Shown here: in pieces, positions 1 to 7,564 of the stretch
How the letters are laid out: every line of letters starts with the position of its first letter
Numbering within the stretch: position 1 is the stretch's first letter
NCBI GenBank assembly: GCA_035524275.1
Contig: DATKPC010000120.1
Location: 1 to 22,471, forward strand
Source of the DNA: DATKPC01 sp035524275
Lineage (GTDB): Bacteria > Pseudomonadota > Gammaproteobacteria > Burkholderiales > Burkholderiaceae_F
Direction of reading: 5' to 3'
Length of the DNA stretch: 22,471 nt
Made by a program: the position numbers and the translations under genes
The notes under the pieces: model-generated
Databases searched by the model: none
Seen by the model: the letters and a program-made list of their open reading frames with translations, nothing else
What the model was told of the DNA's origin: nothing

Positions 1-76
1 GAGAGGGTGTCCGCAGGAGAGAGGGTGTCCGCAGGAGAGAGGGTGTCCGCAGGAGAGAGAGTGTCCGCAACCGCCC
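1..76. repeat. 18-bp tandem repeat (minisatellite), about four copies, cut by the left edge
   Basis: The string GTGTCCGCAGGAGAGAG recurs with an exact 18-bp period: GTGT begins at 7, 25, 43 and 61. The last copy has a G-to-A change (GAGAGAGTGT) and then diverges into unique sequence. Because 18 is a multiple of 3, the repeat would read as a hexapeptide repeat in any open frame (VSAGER on the plus strand), so it could be the end of a repetitive coding region lying outside the window. It could equally be a non-coding variable-number repeat just beyond the end of the Rap1a-like gene. The total copy number cannot be seen here. Confidence 0.9.
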
Positions 77-94
77 GGAGCGCGCCGCAGCGAC

Positions 95-502
95 TCAAGG
101 CGTGGCCGTCCGCTCGCCGCGCCCGCACGGAAATGCCGCCTGGATGCACGCGGCGACCAGGTCGCCGCCGTCGACCCGCGACGGATCGGAAGCCTCCGCG
201 ATGCACTTGAGCACGAGTTGCCGCAGGCGGCCGTTCGTGACCTCGCTGCGGGCGATGCAGATCCGTGGCACCGGCGCATACGCGATGCCCGCCGGCAGCT
301 CCGCGCGAACCTGGTCGCGCCCGGTCTGGAGTCCCGACAGCGTCCCGCTGATGAAGCCCTGGCACATGCCGTACTCGAAATCGTCGGACTTCTCGTCGCA
401 CCATCTCGCGAGATCGGCGGCAGACGGCGCGGCGAACGACCTCGGGCTGACGACGACCGCCAGAATCAACAGCGCCGCCCGCAGGGACGCCGAGGTGCTC
501 AT
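95..502 (-). CDS. Rap1a/Tai-family small exported protein
   Basis: A 135-residue protein with a probable N-terminal signal peptide: a hydrophobic stretch at about residues 8-19 followed by an AxA-like site near SFA-AP at 23-26. The mature part has six cysteines (35, 47, 82, 100, 119, 126), consistent with disulfides in an exported protein. The spacing of WC, the MCQGFISG segment, then C-x8-GRLRQLV-x-KC fits the Rap1a/Tai domain as I remember it. The founding members of that family are periplasmic immunity proteins against type VI amidase effectors, but many genomic copies have no known role. Its ATG overlaps the cbbR stop codon in an ATGA, so it is probably co-translated with the regulator. 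No effector or type VI gene is visible, so immunity is not implied. The gene call is firm; the family call is from pattern recall. Confidence 0.75.
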   Translation of the reverse strand: MSTSASLRAALLILAVVVSPRSFAAPSAADLARWCDEKSDDFEYGMCQGFISGTLSGLQTGRDQVRAELPAGIAYAPVPRICIARSEVTNGRLRQLVLKCIAEASDPSRVDGGDLVAACIQAAFPCGRGERTATP

Positions 503-1440
503 GCCGCCTCCAGAGGCTTTGTCGCTTCGGCGCCGAACATCGACGCCAGGTGCGCCTCGCCGCGCTCCAGGATGAAATAGCGGAACGCCTCGGCCGGCGG
601 CGAGAGGATCTTCGCGGCCGCATTCACGACGTGCCAGCGGCGCATCAGCGGTAATCCCTCGACGTGCGGCACCGCGATCATCCCGTGGCGCAGTTCCAGC
701 CCGATCGTGTGCAGCGAGACGAGCGCGACCCCCAGGCCCGCCATCACCGCCTGCTTGATCGCCTCGTTGTTCGGAATCTCCATGATGAACACCGGCTGCA
801 GGTGGTGCTGCGCCAGGTACTCCTCGAGAGCGGCGCGCGTCCCGGAGCCCGGCTCGCGCACGATGAACGCCTCGCGCGCCAGCGCGGCCGCGGGCACCAG
901 CTCCAGTCGCGTGAACGGATGGCCGGGTGCCGTGACGAGCACGTGCGGGTGCATCGCGAAGGGCTCGGCCCGATTCGGCCAGTCCTTCGGCGGACGTCCC
1001 ATCACGGCCATGTCGACCTCGTTGGCCCGCATCATCGCGACGAGCTCGTCGCGGTTGCCGAAACGCAGCCGCACCTCGACCGAGGGATGCTCCGCGTGGA
1101 AGCGCGCGAGCAGCGGCGGAAGGAAGAACTTCGCGGAGCTGACGATCCCGATCGTCAGCACGCCGGACTCGACGCCCTTGAACCGCGCCATCGCATCCTC
1201 GGCCTCCTTCAGCGTCCCGAGCAGGCGCTTCGCATAGACCAGGAAGTACTCCCCGGCCGTCGACATCGACAGCCGGCGGCCGACCCGGTCGAACAGCGGA
1301 AGTCCGACCTGGTTTTCGATCTCCTTGATCTGCATCGACACCGCCGGCGGCGTCAGGTGCAGCACCTCGGCGGCCAGCTGCACGCTGCCCTGGCGCACAA
1401 CCTCGACGAAGACCCGCAGCTGGCGGAAGGTCACGTTCAT
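499..1440 (-). CDS. cbbR: LysR-type regulator CbbR of the Calvin cycle operon
   Basis: A 313-residue LysR-family regulator, normal length. The N-terminal winged helix-turn-helix spans about residues 3-62 (the QLAAEVLHLTPPAVSMQIKE segment), and the rest is the periplasmic-binding-protein-like effector domain, which in CbbR proteins senses metabolites such as RuBP, PEP or NADPH. It is divergent from cbbL across a 156-bp gap, the classic CbbR arrangement. The ATG at 1440 is the only usable start: the same frame closes with a stop at 1486-1488 and offers no ATG, GTG or TTG between. The start has no recognisable Shine-Dalgarno sequence and is preceded within four bases by an inverted repeat (1444-1457), which suggests autoregulation. 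The stop overlaps the next gene by four bases. Confidence 0.93.
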   Translation of the reverse strand: MNVTFRQLRVFVEVVRQGSVQLAAEVLHLTPPAVSMQIKEIENQVGLPLFDRVGRRLSMSTAGEYFLVYAKRLLGTLKEAEDAMARFKGVESGVLTIGIVSSAKFFLPPLLARFHAEHPSVEVRLRFGNRDELVAMMRANEVDMAVMGRPPKDWPNRAEPFAMHPHVLVTAPGHPFTRLELVPAAALAREAFIVREPGSGTRAALEEYLAQHHLQPVFIMEIPNNEAIKQAVMAGLGVALVSLHTIGLELRHGMIAVPHVEGLPLMRRWHVVNAAAKILSPPAEAFRYFILERGEAHLASMFGAEATKPLEAA

Positions 1441-1443
1441 AGT

Positions 1444-1457
1444 TAAGCAAAAGCTTA
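1444..1457. promoter_or_regulatory. Candidate CbbR operator: inverted repeat TAAGC-AAAA-GCTTA
   Basis: A perfect 5-bp inverted repeat with a 4-bp centre sits directly upstream of the cbbR start codon. It reads as TAA-N8-TTA, which fits the TNA-N7/8-TNA pattern described for CbbR binding sites. A second imperfect-context dyad, CTTC-N5-GAAG, lies at 1458-1470. The region 1441-1510 is markedly AT-rich compared with everything around it. That this is the CbbR site is an inference from position and pattern. Confidence 0.6.
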
Positions 1458-1475
1458 CTTCAAATGGAAGAACTT

Positions 1476-1510
1476 TTGACTTTACCTACCCCATTTCACA
1501 TCATAAATTT
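1476..1510 (+). promoter_or_regulatory. Candidate cbb operon promoter
   Basis: A good -35-like TTGACT lies at 1476-1481. The -10 is unclear: CATCAT (1499-1504) is at the ideal 17-bp spacing but is a poor match, while the better-looking CATAAA (1502-1507) gives a 20-bp spacer. A weak core promoter is expected for an operon that depends on a LysR activator bound just upstream. The transcript would have a leader of roughly 80-90 bases before cbbL. Confidence 0.4.
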
Positions 1511-1580
1511 CACGGGTCGCCCGAAAGACCCCGATCGAACCCGAACAAATCCGCGCATTCCCCCGAATCCGCGAAAAACC

Positions 1581-1591
1581 CCTCCTGGAGG
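1581..1591 (+). promoter_or_regulatory. cbbL ribosome binding site inside a small dyad
   Basis: GGAGG at 1587-1591 lies five bases before the GTG start of cbbL and fixes that start. The sequence just before it, CCTCC (1581-1585), is its exact complement, so the site can fold into CCTC-CTG-GAGG with a three-base loop. A four-pair stem is weak alone, so any effect on translation is speculative. Confidence 0.55.
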
Positions 1592-1596
1592 CCAAC

Positions 1597-3063
1597 GTGA
1601 ATCAACCCGCAGATGTCGGCGTCATCAAGGACGCGAAGAAGCGCTACAGCGCCGGCGTTCTCAAGTATCGGCAGATGGGCTATTGGGATGGTGACTACCA
1701 GCCCAAGGAAACCGACGTCCTGTGCCTTTTCCGCATCACGCCGCAGGAGGGTGTCGACCCGATCGAAGCCGCGGCCGCCGTAGCCGGGGAGTCGAGCACG
1801 GCGACCTGGACCGTGGTCTGGACCGACCGGTTGACCGCCTGCGACAGCTATCGTGCCAAGGCCTACAAGGTCGAACCGGTCCCCAACAACCCCGGCCAAT
1901 ACTTCGCGTGGGTCGCCTACGACCTGATCCTGTTCGAAGAAGGCTCGATCGCGAACATGACCGCGAGCCTGATCGGCAACGTCTTCTCGTTCAAGCCGCT
2001 GAAGGCCGCGCGCCTGGAGGACATCCGCGTCCCGGTCGCCTACGTGAAGACGTTCAAGGGCCCGCCGACCGGCCTCGTCGTCGAGCGCGAGCGCCTGGAC
2101 AAGTTCGGCCGCCCGCTGCTCGGCGCCACGACGAAGCCGAAGCTCGGGCTCTCCGGCCGCAACTACGGTCGCGTGGTCTACGAAGGCCTGAAGGGCGGCC
2201 TCGACTTCCTGAAGGACGACGAGAACATCAACTCGCAGCCGTTCATGCACTGGCGCGACCGCTTCCTCTACGTGATGGACGCGGTCAACAAGGCGAGCGC
2301 CGCGACCGGCGAGGTCAAGGGCAGCTACCTGAACGTGACGGCCGCGACGATGGAGGACATGTACGAGCGCGCCGAGTTCGCGAAGGAACTGGGTTCGGTG
2401 ATCGTCATGGTCGACCTGGTCATCGGCTGGACCGCGATCCAGAGCATGGCCAACTGGTGCCGCAAGCACGACATGATCATGCACATGCACCGCGCCGGGC
2501 ACGGCACGTACACGCGGCAGAAGAATCACGGCGTGAGCTTCCGCGTCATCGCGAAGTGGCTGCGCCTCGCCGGCTGCGACCACCTGCACACCGGCACGGC
2601 CGTCGGCAAGCTGGAAGGCGACCCGATGACGGTCCAGGGCTACTACAACGTCTGCCGCGACAGCTACACGAAGCGGGACCTGCCGCGCGGCCTGTACTTC
2701 GACCAGGACTGGGCCGACCTGCGCAAGGTGATGCCGGTGGCCAGTGGCGGCATCCACGCCGGGCAGATGCACCAGCTGCTGGACCTGTTCGGCGACGACG
2801 TGATCCTGCAGTTCGGTGGTGGCACGATCGGCCATCCGGCCGGGATCCAGGCCGGCGCCGTCGCCAATCGCGTCGCGCTGGAATGCATGGTCAAGGCCCG
2901 CAATGAAGGCCGCGACATCAAGAATGACGGACCGGAAATCCTGCGCAAGGCGGCGCAGTTCTGCACGCCGCTGAAGCAGGCCCTGGATACCTGGGGCGAC
3001 ATCACGTTCAACTACGCCTCGACCGACACCAGCGACTACGCGGTCAGCCCGACCGCCGCCTGA
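1597..3063 (+). CDS. cbbL: Ribulose-1,5-bisphosphate carboxylase/oxygenase large subunit, form IC (red-type)
   Basis: The 488-residue catalytic subunit of RuBisCO carboxylates RuBP to two 3-phosphoglycerates in the cytosol and forms L8S8 with CbbS. Visible active-site elements are the TTKPKLGLS segment (catalytic lysine K180), the GGLDFLKDDE segment with the carbamylated lysine K206 followed by the metal-binding D and E, the HRAGHGTYTR segment (H298-R299), HTGTAVGKLEGD with loop-6 lysine K338, and the phosphate-binding GGGTIGHP. The N-terminal region and LKDDENINSQPF fit form IC red-type enzymes and closely resemble Ralstonia CbbL as I recall it. The start is GTG at 1597, supported by GGAGG five bases upstream. 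The small-subunit gene follows after 13 bases. Confidence 0.98.
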   Translation: MNQPADVGVIKDAKKRYSAGVLKYRQMGYWDGDYQPKETDVLCLFRITPQEGVDPIEAAAAVAGESSTATWTVVWTDRLTACDSYRAKAYKVEPVPNNPGQYFAWVAYDLILFEEGSIANMTASLIGNVFSFKPLKAARLEDIRVPVAYVKTFKGPPTGLVVERERLDKFGRPLLGATTKPKLGLSGRNYGRVVYEGLKGGLDFLKDDENINSQPFMHWRDRFLYVMDAVNKASAATGEVKGSYLNVTAATMEDMYERAEFAKELGSVIVMVDLVIGWTAIQSMANWCRKHDMIMHMHRAGHGTYTRQKNHGVSFRVIAKWLRLAGCDHLHTGTAVGKLEGDPMTVQGYYNVCRDSYTKRDLPRGLYFDQDWADLRKVMPVASGGIHAGQMHQLLDLFGDDVILQFGGGTIGHPAGIQAGAVANRVALECMVKARNEGRDIKNDGPEILRKAAQFCTPLKQALDTWGDITFNYASTDTSDYAVSPTAA

Positions 3064-3076
3064 GGAGAGACGCGCC

Positions 3077-3514
3077 ATGATGACCAACCCGACCGGCCGC
3101 CTGACCCAGGGCCAGTTCAGCTTCCTGCCGGACCTCACCGACGCGGAAATCGCGCAGCAGATCGAATACGGGCTGAAGCGCGGCTACGCCTGGAGCGTCG
3201 AGTACACCGACGATCCGCATCCGCGCAATACGTTCTGGGAGATGTTCGGCATGCCCATGTTCGACCTGAAGGACGCCGCCGGCGTCATGATGGAACTGGC
3301 CAATTGCCGCAAGACGTTCCCGAGCCACTACATCCGCCTGATGGCCTTCGATTCGACGCGCGGCATCGAGACGATCACGATGAGCTTCATCGTCAACCGT
3401 CCGGAGAAGGAGCCCGGCTTCGGGCTGCACCGGACCGAGACGAACGGCCGCACGCAGCGCTACGCGATCCACAGCTACTCCAACGACCAGCCGGAGGGCG
3501 AGCGCTACCGCTGA
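3077..3514 (+). CDS. cbbS: Ribulose-1,5-bisphosphate carboxylase small subunit, form IC (red-type)
   Basis: A 145-residue RuBisCO small subunit. The start MMTNPTGRLTQGQFSFLPDL and the YGLKRGYAWSVEYTDDPHPRNTFWEMFGMP core are typical. The extension after the core (from about residue 110, GFGLHRTETNGR onwards) is the C-terminal beta-hairpin of red-type small subunits, which lines the central channel of the L8S8 complex and replaces the longer internal loop of green-type ones. A clear GAGGAGA stands upstream of the ATG (3062-3068). An alternative start one codon later would change the product by one residue. It is certainly co-transcribed with cbbL. Confidence 0.97.
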   Translation: MMTNPTGRLTQGQFSFLPDLTDAEIAQQIEYGLKRGYAWSVEYTDDPHPRNTFWEMFGMPMFDLKDAAGVMMELANCRKTFPSHYIRLMAFDSTRGIETITMSFIVNRPEKEPGFGLHRTETNGRTQRYAIHSYSNDQPEGERYR

Positions 3515-3584
3515 GACGCCCGTCCTTGCGCCCTGGCCCGCGACCGCCGCCGAACGACCACCCTGCCCGCAGGAAGCACCCGCG

Positions 3585-4574
3585 ATGAACGCCCCGCTCT
3601 ATTCGATTCCCGGCGCCTCGCTGCCTCCGGCGGCAGGCGCAGCAGCGAGTCCGGCCGCGGCCGGCGCGGTGTCGGCGACGCCCGACACCGCGCCGCCGAA
3701 GACCGTCGCCGAGGTCCTGGCGCAAAGCCAGGTCGAGACGGTGATGGACGAGCTCGACCGCGACCTCGTCGGCCTCGCGCCCGTCAAGAGCCGGATCCGC
3801 GACATCGCGGCGCTGCTGGTCATCGACCGGCTGCGGGCGCAGCACGGCCTCGCGGCGCAGGCTCCGTCGCTTCACATGAGCTTCACCGGCAATCCGGGCA
3901 CCGGCAAGACGACGGTCGCGCTGCGGATGGCGCAGATCCTTCATCGGCTGGGTTACGTCCGCAAGGGCCACGTGGTCAGCGTGACGCGCGACGATCTCGT
4001 CGGGCAGTACATCGGCCACACGGCGCCGAAGACGAAGGAAGTGCTGAAGAAGGCGATGGGCGGCGTGCTGTTCATCGACGAGGCCTACTACCTCTATCGC
4101 CCGGAAAACGAGCGCGACTACGGGCAGGAAGCGATCGAGATCCTGCTGCAGGTGATGGAGAACCAGCGCGACGACCTCGTCGTGATCCTCGCCGGCTACA
4201 AGAACCGGATGGAGACGTTCTTCCAGTCGAATCCGGGGATGAGCTCGCGGATCGCGCACCATCTCGACTTCCCGGACTACGCCGTCGGCGAACTGCTGCT
4301 GATCGCCGACCGGATGCTGGGCGGCGCACACTATCGCTTCGGCGACGGCGCGCGCGAGGCGTTCGAGTCGTACCTGCAACGCCGCATCGCGCAGCCGCAC
4401 TTTGCCAACGCGCGCAGCGTGCGCAATGCGCTGGACCGCGCGCGCCTGCGGCAAGCCAGCCGGCTGTACGCCGACCGCGAACGTGCGCTCTCGGCCGATG
4501 ACCTGTCGACGATCGCCGCCGGCGACATTCTCGCCAGCCGGGTGTTCGCCCAGGCCGAATCGAGCGCGTCATGA
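3585..4574 (+). CDS. cbbX: CbbX, AAA+ red-type RuBisCO activase
   Basis: A 329-residue AAA+ ATPase that remodels inhibited red-type RuBisCO by pulling on the large-subunit C-terminus and releasing tight-binding sugar phosphates. Walker A is GNPGTGKT at 102-109, followed by the YIGHTAPKT pore-loop segment at 142-150 and Walker B VLFIDEA at 161-167; the ARSVRNALDRAR sensor-2 region is near the C-terminus. The first 40 residues are Ala/Pro-rich low complexity, as in other CbbX proteins. It lies 70 bases after cbbS and overlaps cbbY by four bases (ATGA at 4571-4574). Its presence matches the red-type assignment of CbbLS. Confidence 0.97.
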   Translation: MNAPLYSIPGASLPPAAGAAASPAAAGAVSATPDTAPPKTVAEVLAQSQVETVMDELDRDLVGLAPVKSRIRDIAALLVIDRLRAQHGLAAQAPSLHMSFTGNPGTGKTTVALRMAQILHRLGYVRKGHVVSVTRDDLVGQYIGHTAPKTKEVLKKAMGGVLFIDEAYYLYRPENERDYGQEAIEILLQVMENQRDDLVVILAGYKNRMETFFQSNPGMSSRIAHHLDFPDYAVGELLLIADRMLGGAHYRFGDGAREAFESYLQRRIAQPHFANARSVRNALDRARLRQASRLYADRERALSADDLSTIAAGDILASRVFAQAESSAS

Positions 4575-5389
4575 CGTCCCGGCCCACCCCTTCGACCCCC
4601 AACCCGAGCCCGACCGTGCCCCCCTCGACGAGCAAAGCGACGCATGTCCGGTCCGCGACGAAGAAGGCGCCGCCGCTGCGCGCCCTGATATTCGACGTCG
4701 ACGGCACGCTCGCCGACAGCGAAAGCGTGCATCGCGTCGCGTTCAACCATGCGTTCCGCGAGGTCGGCCTCGACTGGAACTGGGACCTTCCGCTGTATAC
4801 GCGCCTGCTGGAGATCTCGGGCGGCCGCGAGCGCATCCATCACTACTGGCGCGAGGTCCGGGGCGACGTCAGGTCGCTCGACGCCGGCGCGCTCACCGAC
4901 ACCGTGCAGCGGATCCACGACATCAAGACGGCCGAGTACGAGCGGATGGTGCAGGACGGCGACGTCGCGCTGCGCCCCGGCGTGCTGCCTCTCGTGCGCG
5001 CGGCGCACGAGGCCGGCCTGCGCCTGGCGATCGCGACGACGACGTCGCCGGTCAACATCGGCGCCCTGCTGCGCTCGGCGATCGGCCCGGACTGGACGCT
5101 GATCTTCCCGATCGTCGAGGACGCCTCGACCGCCCCGATCAAGAAACCGCATCCGCAGGTGTACCTGCAGGCGCTCAAGAGGCTGGGTTTGTCGGCCGCC
5201 GAATGCCTGGCGATCGAAGATTCCGCCAACGGGCTGAAGGCGGCCCGCGCCGCCGGCCTCGCGACGATCGTGACGCACAATTCCTTCACCGCGCACCACG
5301 AGTTCGACGGCGCGGCGCGGATCCTCGACAGCCTGCAGGACGTCACGATCGCCGATCTGCGCGCCTGGCACGCCGCGGCGTTTCGCTGA
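4571..5389 (+). CDS. cbbY: CbbY, HAD-family xylulose-1,5-bisphosphate phosphatase
   Basis: A 272-residue HAD-superfamily phosphatase. Motif I is FDVDGTLAD with D42 and D44, motif II the threonines in ATTTSP (about 155-160), motif III the lysine in IKKPHP (about 191), and motif IV IEDSANG (about 215-221). The ISGGRERI segment (83-89) in the cap resembles the substrate-recognition region of Rhodobacter CbbY, which dephosphorylates xylulose-1,5-bisphosphate, a misfire product that inhibits RuBisCO. This favours CbbY over phosphoglycolate phosphatase CbbZ, though a general CbbY-like sugar phosphatase cannot be excluded. The first 35 residues are a Pro/Thr/Ser-rich tail absent from the catalytic fold. 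The start overlaps the cbbX stop (ATGA), so translation is probably coupled. Confidence 0.9.
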   Translation: MTSRPTPSTPNPSPTVPPSTSKATHVRSATKKAPPLRALIFDVDGTLADSESVHRVAFNHAFREVGLDWNWDLPLYTRLLEISGGRERIHHYWREVRGDVRSLDAGALTDTVQRIHDIKTAEYERMVQDGDVALRPGVLPLVRAAHEAGLRLAIATTTSPVNIGALLRSAIGPDWTLIFPIVEDASTAPIKKPHPQVYLQALKRLGLSAAECLAIEDSANGLKAARAAGLATIVTHNSFTAHHEFDGAARILDSLQDVTIADLRAWHAAAFR

Positions 5390-5455
5390 CGCGGCACCGA
5401 CGACGGCATCGCCACGCCGAAGACGAACCCCCTCCCATCCGACGCCGAGCCCGCC

Positions 5456-6562
5456 ATGCCCCTGTCGCAGCGATCCACCCTGACGCAGTACCTGATCGAG
5501 CAACGGCGCCGATTCCCCGGCGCCACCGGCGACTTCAACGCGCTGATCCTCGACGTCGCGCTGGCCTGCAAGGCCATCGCGCGAGCGGTCTCGTTCGGCG
5601 AACTCGGCAGCGCGGTGCACCAGGCGGTGCAGCAGGACGTCGGCAGCGTCGGCGGCGACACGAACGTCCAGGGCGAGACGCAGAAGCCGCTGGACGTGAT
5701 CAGCAACCAGGTCTTCATCCGCTTCAACGAATGGGCCGGCCACTGCGGCGGGATGGCCTCCGAGGAGATGGAGGCGCCCTACCAGATCCCGACGCAGCAT
5801 CCGCGCGGCAAGTACCTCCTCGTGTTCGATCCGCTCGACGGCTCCAGCAACATCGACGTCAACGTCTCGGTCGGCAGCATCTTCTCGGTGCTGCGGGCGC
5901 CGCAGGACGTCCTGGACAGCGGGCGCGACGTCGTGGAGAGCGACTTCCTGCAGCCGGGCACGCAGCAGGTCGCCGCGGGCTATGCGCTGTACGGCCCGAC
6001 GACGATGCTCGTGCTCTCGGTGGGCAACGGTGTCGCCGGCTTCACGCTCGACCCGAACCTCGGGGAATTCATGCTGACGCACCCGGGAATCCGCGTCGAC
6101 CCGGACACGCAGGAGTTCGCGATCAACGCGTCCAACAGCCGCTTCTGGGAGCAACCGGTGAAGCGCTACGTCGACGAATGCCTCGCCGGAAAGACGGGGC
6201 CGCGCGGCAAGGACTTCAACATGCGCTGGATCGCCTCGATGGTCGCGGAGGCGCATCGGATCCTGATGCGCGGCGGCGTCTTCATGTACCCGCGCGACAC
6301 GAAGGATCCGTCGAAGCCGGGGCGCCTGCGGCTGCTGTACGAGGCGAATCCGATCGGCTTCGTCATCGAGCAGGCCGGCGGCCGCGCGAGCACCGGGCGG
6401 CAGCCCGTGATGTCCGTGCAGCCGAAGTCGCTGCACCAGCGGATCCCGCTCGTGTTCGGCTCGAAGAACGAGGTGGAGCGCATCGAGCGCTACCACGCCG
6501 AGCCGGTGCACGTCGACCAGGAGATCCCGCTGTTCGCGAAGCGCAGCCTGTTCCGCGACTGA
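5456..6562 (+). CDS. cbbF: Fructose-1,6-bisphosphatase, class I
   Basis: A 368-residue class I FBPase that removes the C1 phosphate of fructose-1,6-bisphosphate; cbb-operon versions often also act on sedoheptulose-1,7-bisphosphate. Visible elements are TNVQGETQKPLDV (69-81), the acidic metal site SEEME (102-106), the DPLDGSSNID signature (125-134), and the LRLLYEANPIGFVIEQAGG substrate loop near residue 300. Length and N-terminus (LTQYLIEQ) are typical. It starts 66 bases after cbbY with no strong Shine-Dalgarno sequence, so the start rests on family alignment. No separate SBPase is visible, so this enzyme may serve both cycle steps. Confidence 0.96.
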   Translation: MPLSQRSTLTQYLIEQRRRFPGATGDFNALILDVALACKAIARAVSFGELGSAVHQAVQQDVGSVGGDTNVQGETQKPLDVISNQVFIRFNEWAGHCGGMASEEMEAPYQIPTQHPRGKYLLVFDPLDGSSNIDVNVSVGSIFSVLRAPQDVLDSGRDVVESDFLQPGTQQVAAGYALYGPTTMLVLSVGNGVAGFTLDPNLGEFMLTHPGIRVDPDTQEFAINASNSRFWEQPVKRYVDECLAGKTGPRGKDFNMRWIASMVAEAHRILMRGGVFMYPRDTKDPSKPGRLRLLYEANPIGFVIEQAGGRASTGRQPVMSVQPKSLHQRIPLVFGSKNEVERIERYHAEPVHVDQEIPLFAKRSLFRD

Positions 6563-6651
6563 CGGTTGCGCGTCGACCCTTACCGACCGACGCACCGCCG
6601 GCACGCTACCGCACAACGACCCGAATCCGTAGAGACCAGCTCGAGGCCACC

Positions 6652-7536
6652 ATGTCTGTCCGCCATCCCATCATCGCGATCACCGGCTCGTCCGGCGCCG
6701 GGACCACGTCGGTCACCCGGACGTTCCAGAACATCTTCCGCCGCGAGAACGTCAACGCGGCGATCATCGAGGGCGACAGCTTCCACCGCTACGACCGCAA
6801 GGAAATGAAGAAGCGGCAGGCGGACGCGGAGCGCGGCGGCAACAAGAACTTCAGCCACTTCGGCCCGGAGAACAATCTCTTCCAGGAGCTGGAAGCCCTG
6901 TTCCGCGACTACTCGACGAGTGGCACCGGCAAGCAGCGCAAGTACCTGCACGACGACGCGGAGGCGCGCCCGTACAAGCAGGATCCGGGCACGTTCACGC
7001 CGTGGGAAGACCTTCAGAAGGACACCGACCTGCTGTTCTACGAGGGCCTGCACGGCGCCGTCGTGACGCCGGAGGTCAACGTCGCGAAGTACCCGGACCT
7101 GCTGATCGGCGTCGTCCCGGTCATCAACCTGGAATGGATCCAGAAGCTGTATCGCGACAAGACGCAGCGCGGCTACAGCACCGAGGCGGTGACCGACACG
7201 ATCCTGCGCCGGATGCCGGACTACGTCAATTACATCTGCCCGCAGTTCACGCATACGCACGTCAACTTCCAGCGGGTGCCGGTCGTCGATACGTCCAATC
7301 CCTTCATCGCGCGGGACATCCCCTCGCCCGACGAGAGCATCTGCGTGATCCGCTTCGCGAACCCGAAGGGGATCGACTTCCAGTACCTGCTCAACATGGT
7401 CCACAACTCGTGGATGTCGCGCGCGAACACGATCGTCGTGCCCGGTGGCAAGATGGACCTGGCGATGCAGCTGATCTTCACGCCGTTCATCTGGCGCATG
7501 ATGGAGCGCCGGAAGGCGGCGATGGGCGCGCTGTGA
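6652..7536 (+). CDS. cbbP: Phosphoribulokinase
   Basis: A 294-residue proteobacterial-type phosphoribulokinase that makes ribulose-1,5-bisphosphate from ribulose-5-phosphate and ATP. The P-loop GSSGAGTTS is at 12-20, IIEGDSFHRYDR carries the catalytic acid region, and FYEGLHG is the Walker B-like segment. The start MSVRHPIIAI is the usual family start; the open frame extends far upstream only because the GC-rich third positions avoid stops. It lies 89 bases after fbp and 76 bases before tkt, and a strong GC hairpin stands directly after the stop codon. In this subfamily activity is usually stimulated by NADH, not redox-regulated as in plants; that is family knowledge. Confidence 0.97.
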   Translation: MSVRHPIIAITGSSGAGTTSVTRTFQNIFRRENVNAAIIEGDSFHRYDRKEMKKRQADAERGGNKNFSHFGPENNLFQELEALFRDYSTSGTGKQRKYLHDDAEARPYKQDPGTFTPWEDLQKDTDLLFYEGLHGAVVTPEVNVAKYPDLLIGVVPVINLEWIQKLYRDKTQRGYSTEAVTDTILRRMPDYVNYICPQFTHTHVNFQRVPVVDTSNPFIARDIPSPDESICVIRFANPKGIDFQYLLNMVHNSWMSRANTIVVPGGKMDLAMQLIFTPFIWRMMERRKAAMGAL

Positions 7537-7542
7537 GCGAGC

Positions 7543-7564
7543 GCCGGCCGCCGCGGCGGCCGGC
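7543..7564 (+). other. GC hairpin in the prk-tkt gap, 9-bp perfect stem
   Basis: GCCGGCCGC (7543-7551) pairs perfectly with GCGGCCGGC (7556-7564) around a four-base loop, beginning six bases after the prk stop. A 12-base palindrome CGTCGGCCGACG follows at 7569-7580. There is no T-run after either, so a standard intrinsic terminator is unlikely inside an operon. An mRNA-stability element or an RNase-processing boundary fits better; function is inferred. Confidence 0.6.

Noticed and set aside
1..76. CRISPR array
   Set aside because: The repeats are direct and contiguous with no unique spacers, and no cas gene is present.
95..502. Part of a type VI secretion immunity locus
   Set aside because: The Rap1a-like fold alone does not show this: no effector, VgrG, Hcp or PAAR gene is in the window, and the gene is coupled to cbbR.
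1597..3514. Carboxysome-associated RuBisCO
   Set aside because: The large and small subunits are red-type form IC, with CbbX next to them, and no shell protein, CsoS2 or carbonic anhydrase gene follows.
4571..5389. Phosphoglycolate phosphatase CbbZ
   Set aside because: The cap segment ISGGRERI and the position directly after cbbX resemble CbbY more than CbbZ; not fully excluded without an assay.
4331..6616. A 761-codon minus-strand frame over cbbX, cbbY and fbp
   Set aside because: It spans three well-recognised genes in antisense and shows no family motif; it is a by-product of high GC at third codon positions.
4402..6651. Long upstream extension of the phosphoribulokinase frame
   Set aside because: Family members start at the ATG at 6652. 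The upstream part overlaps cbbX, cbbY and fbp out of frame and resembles no protein.
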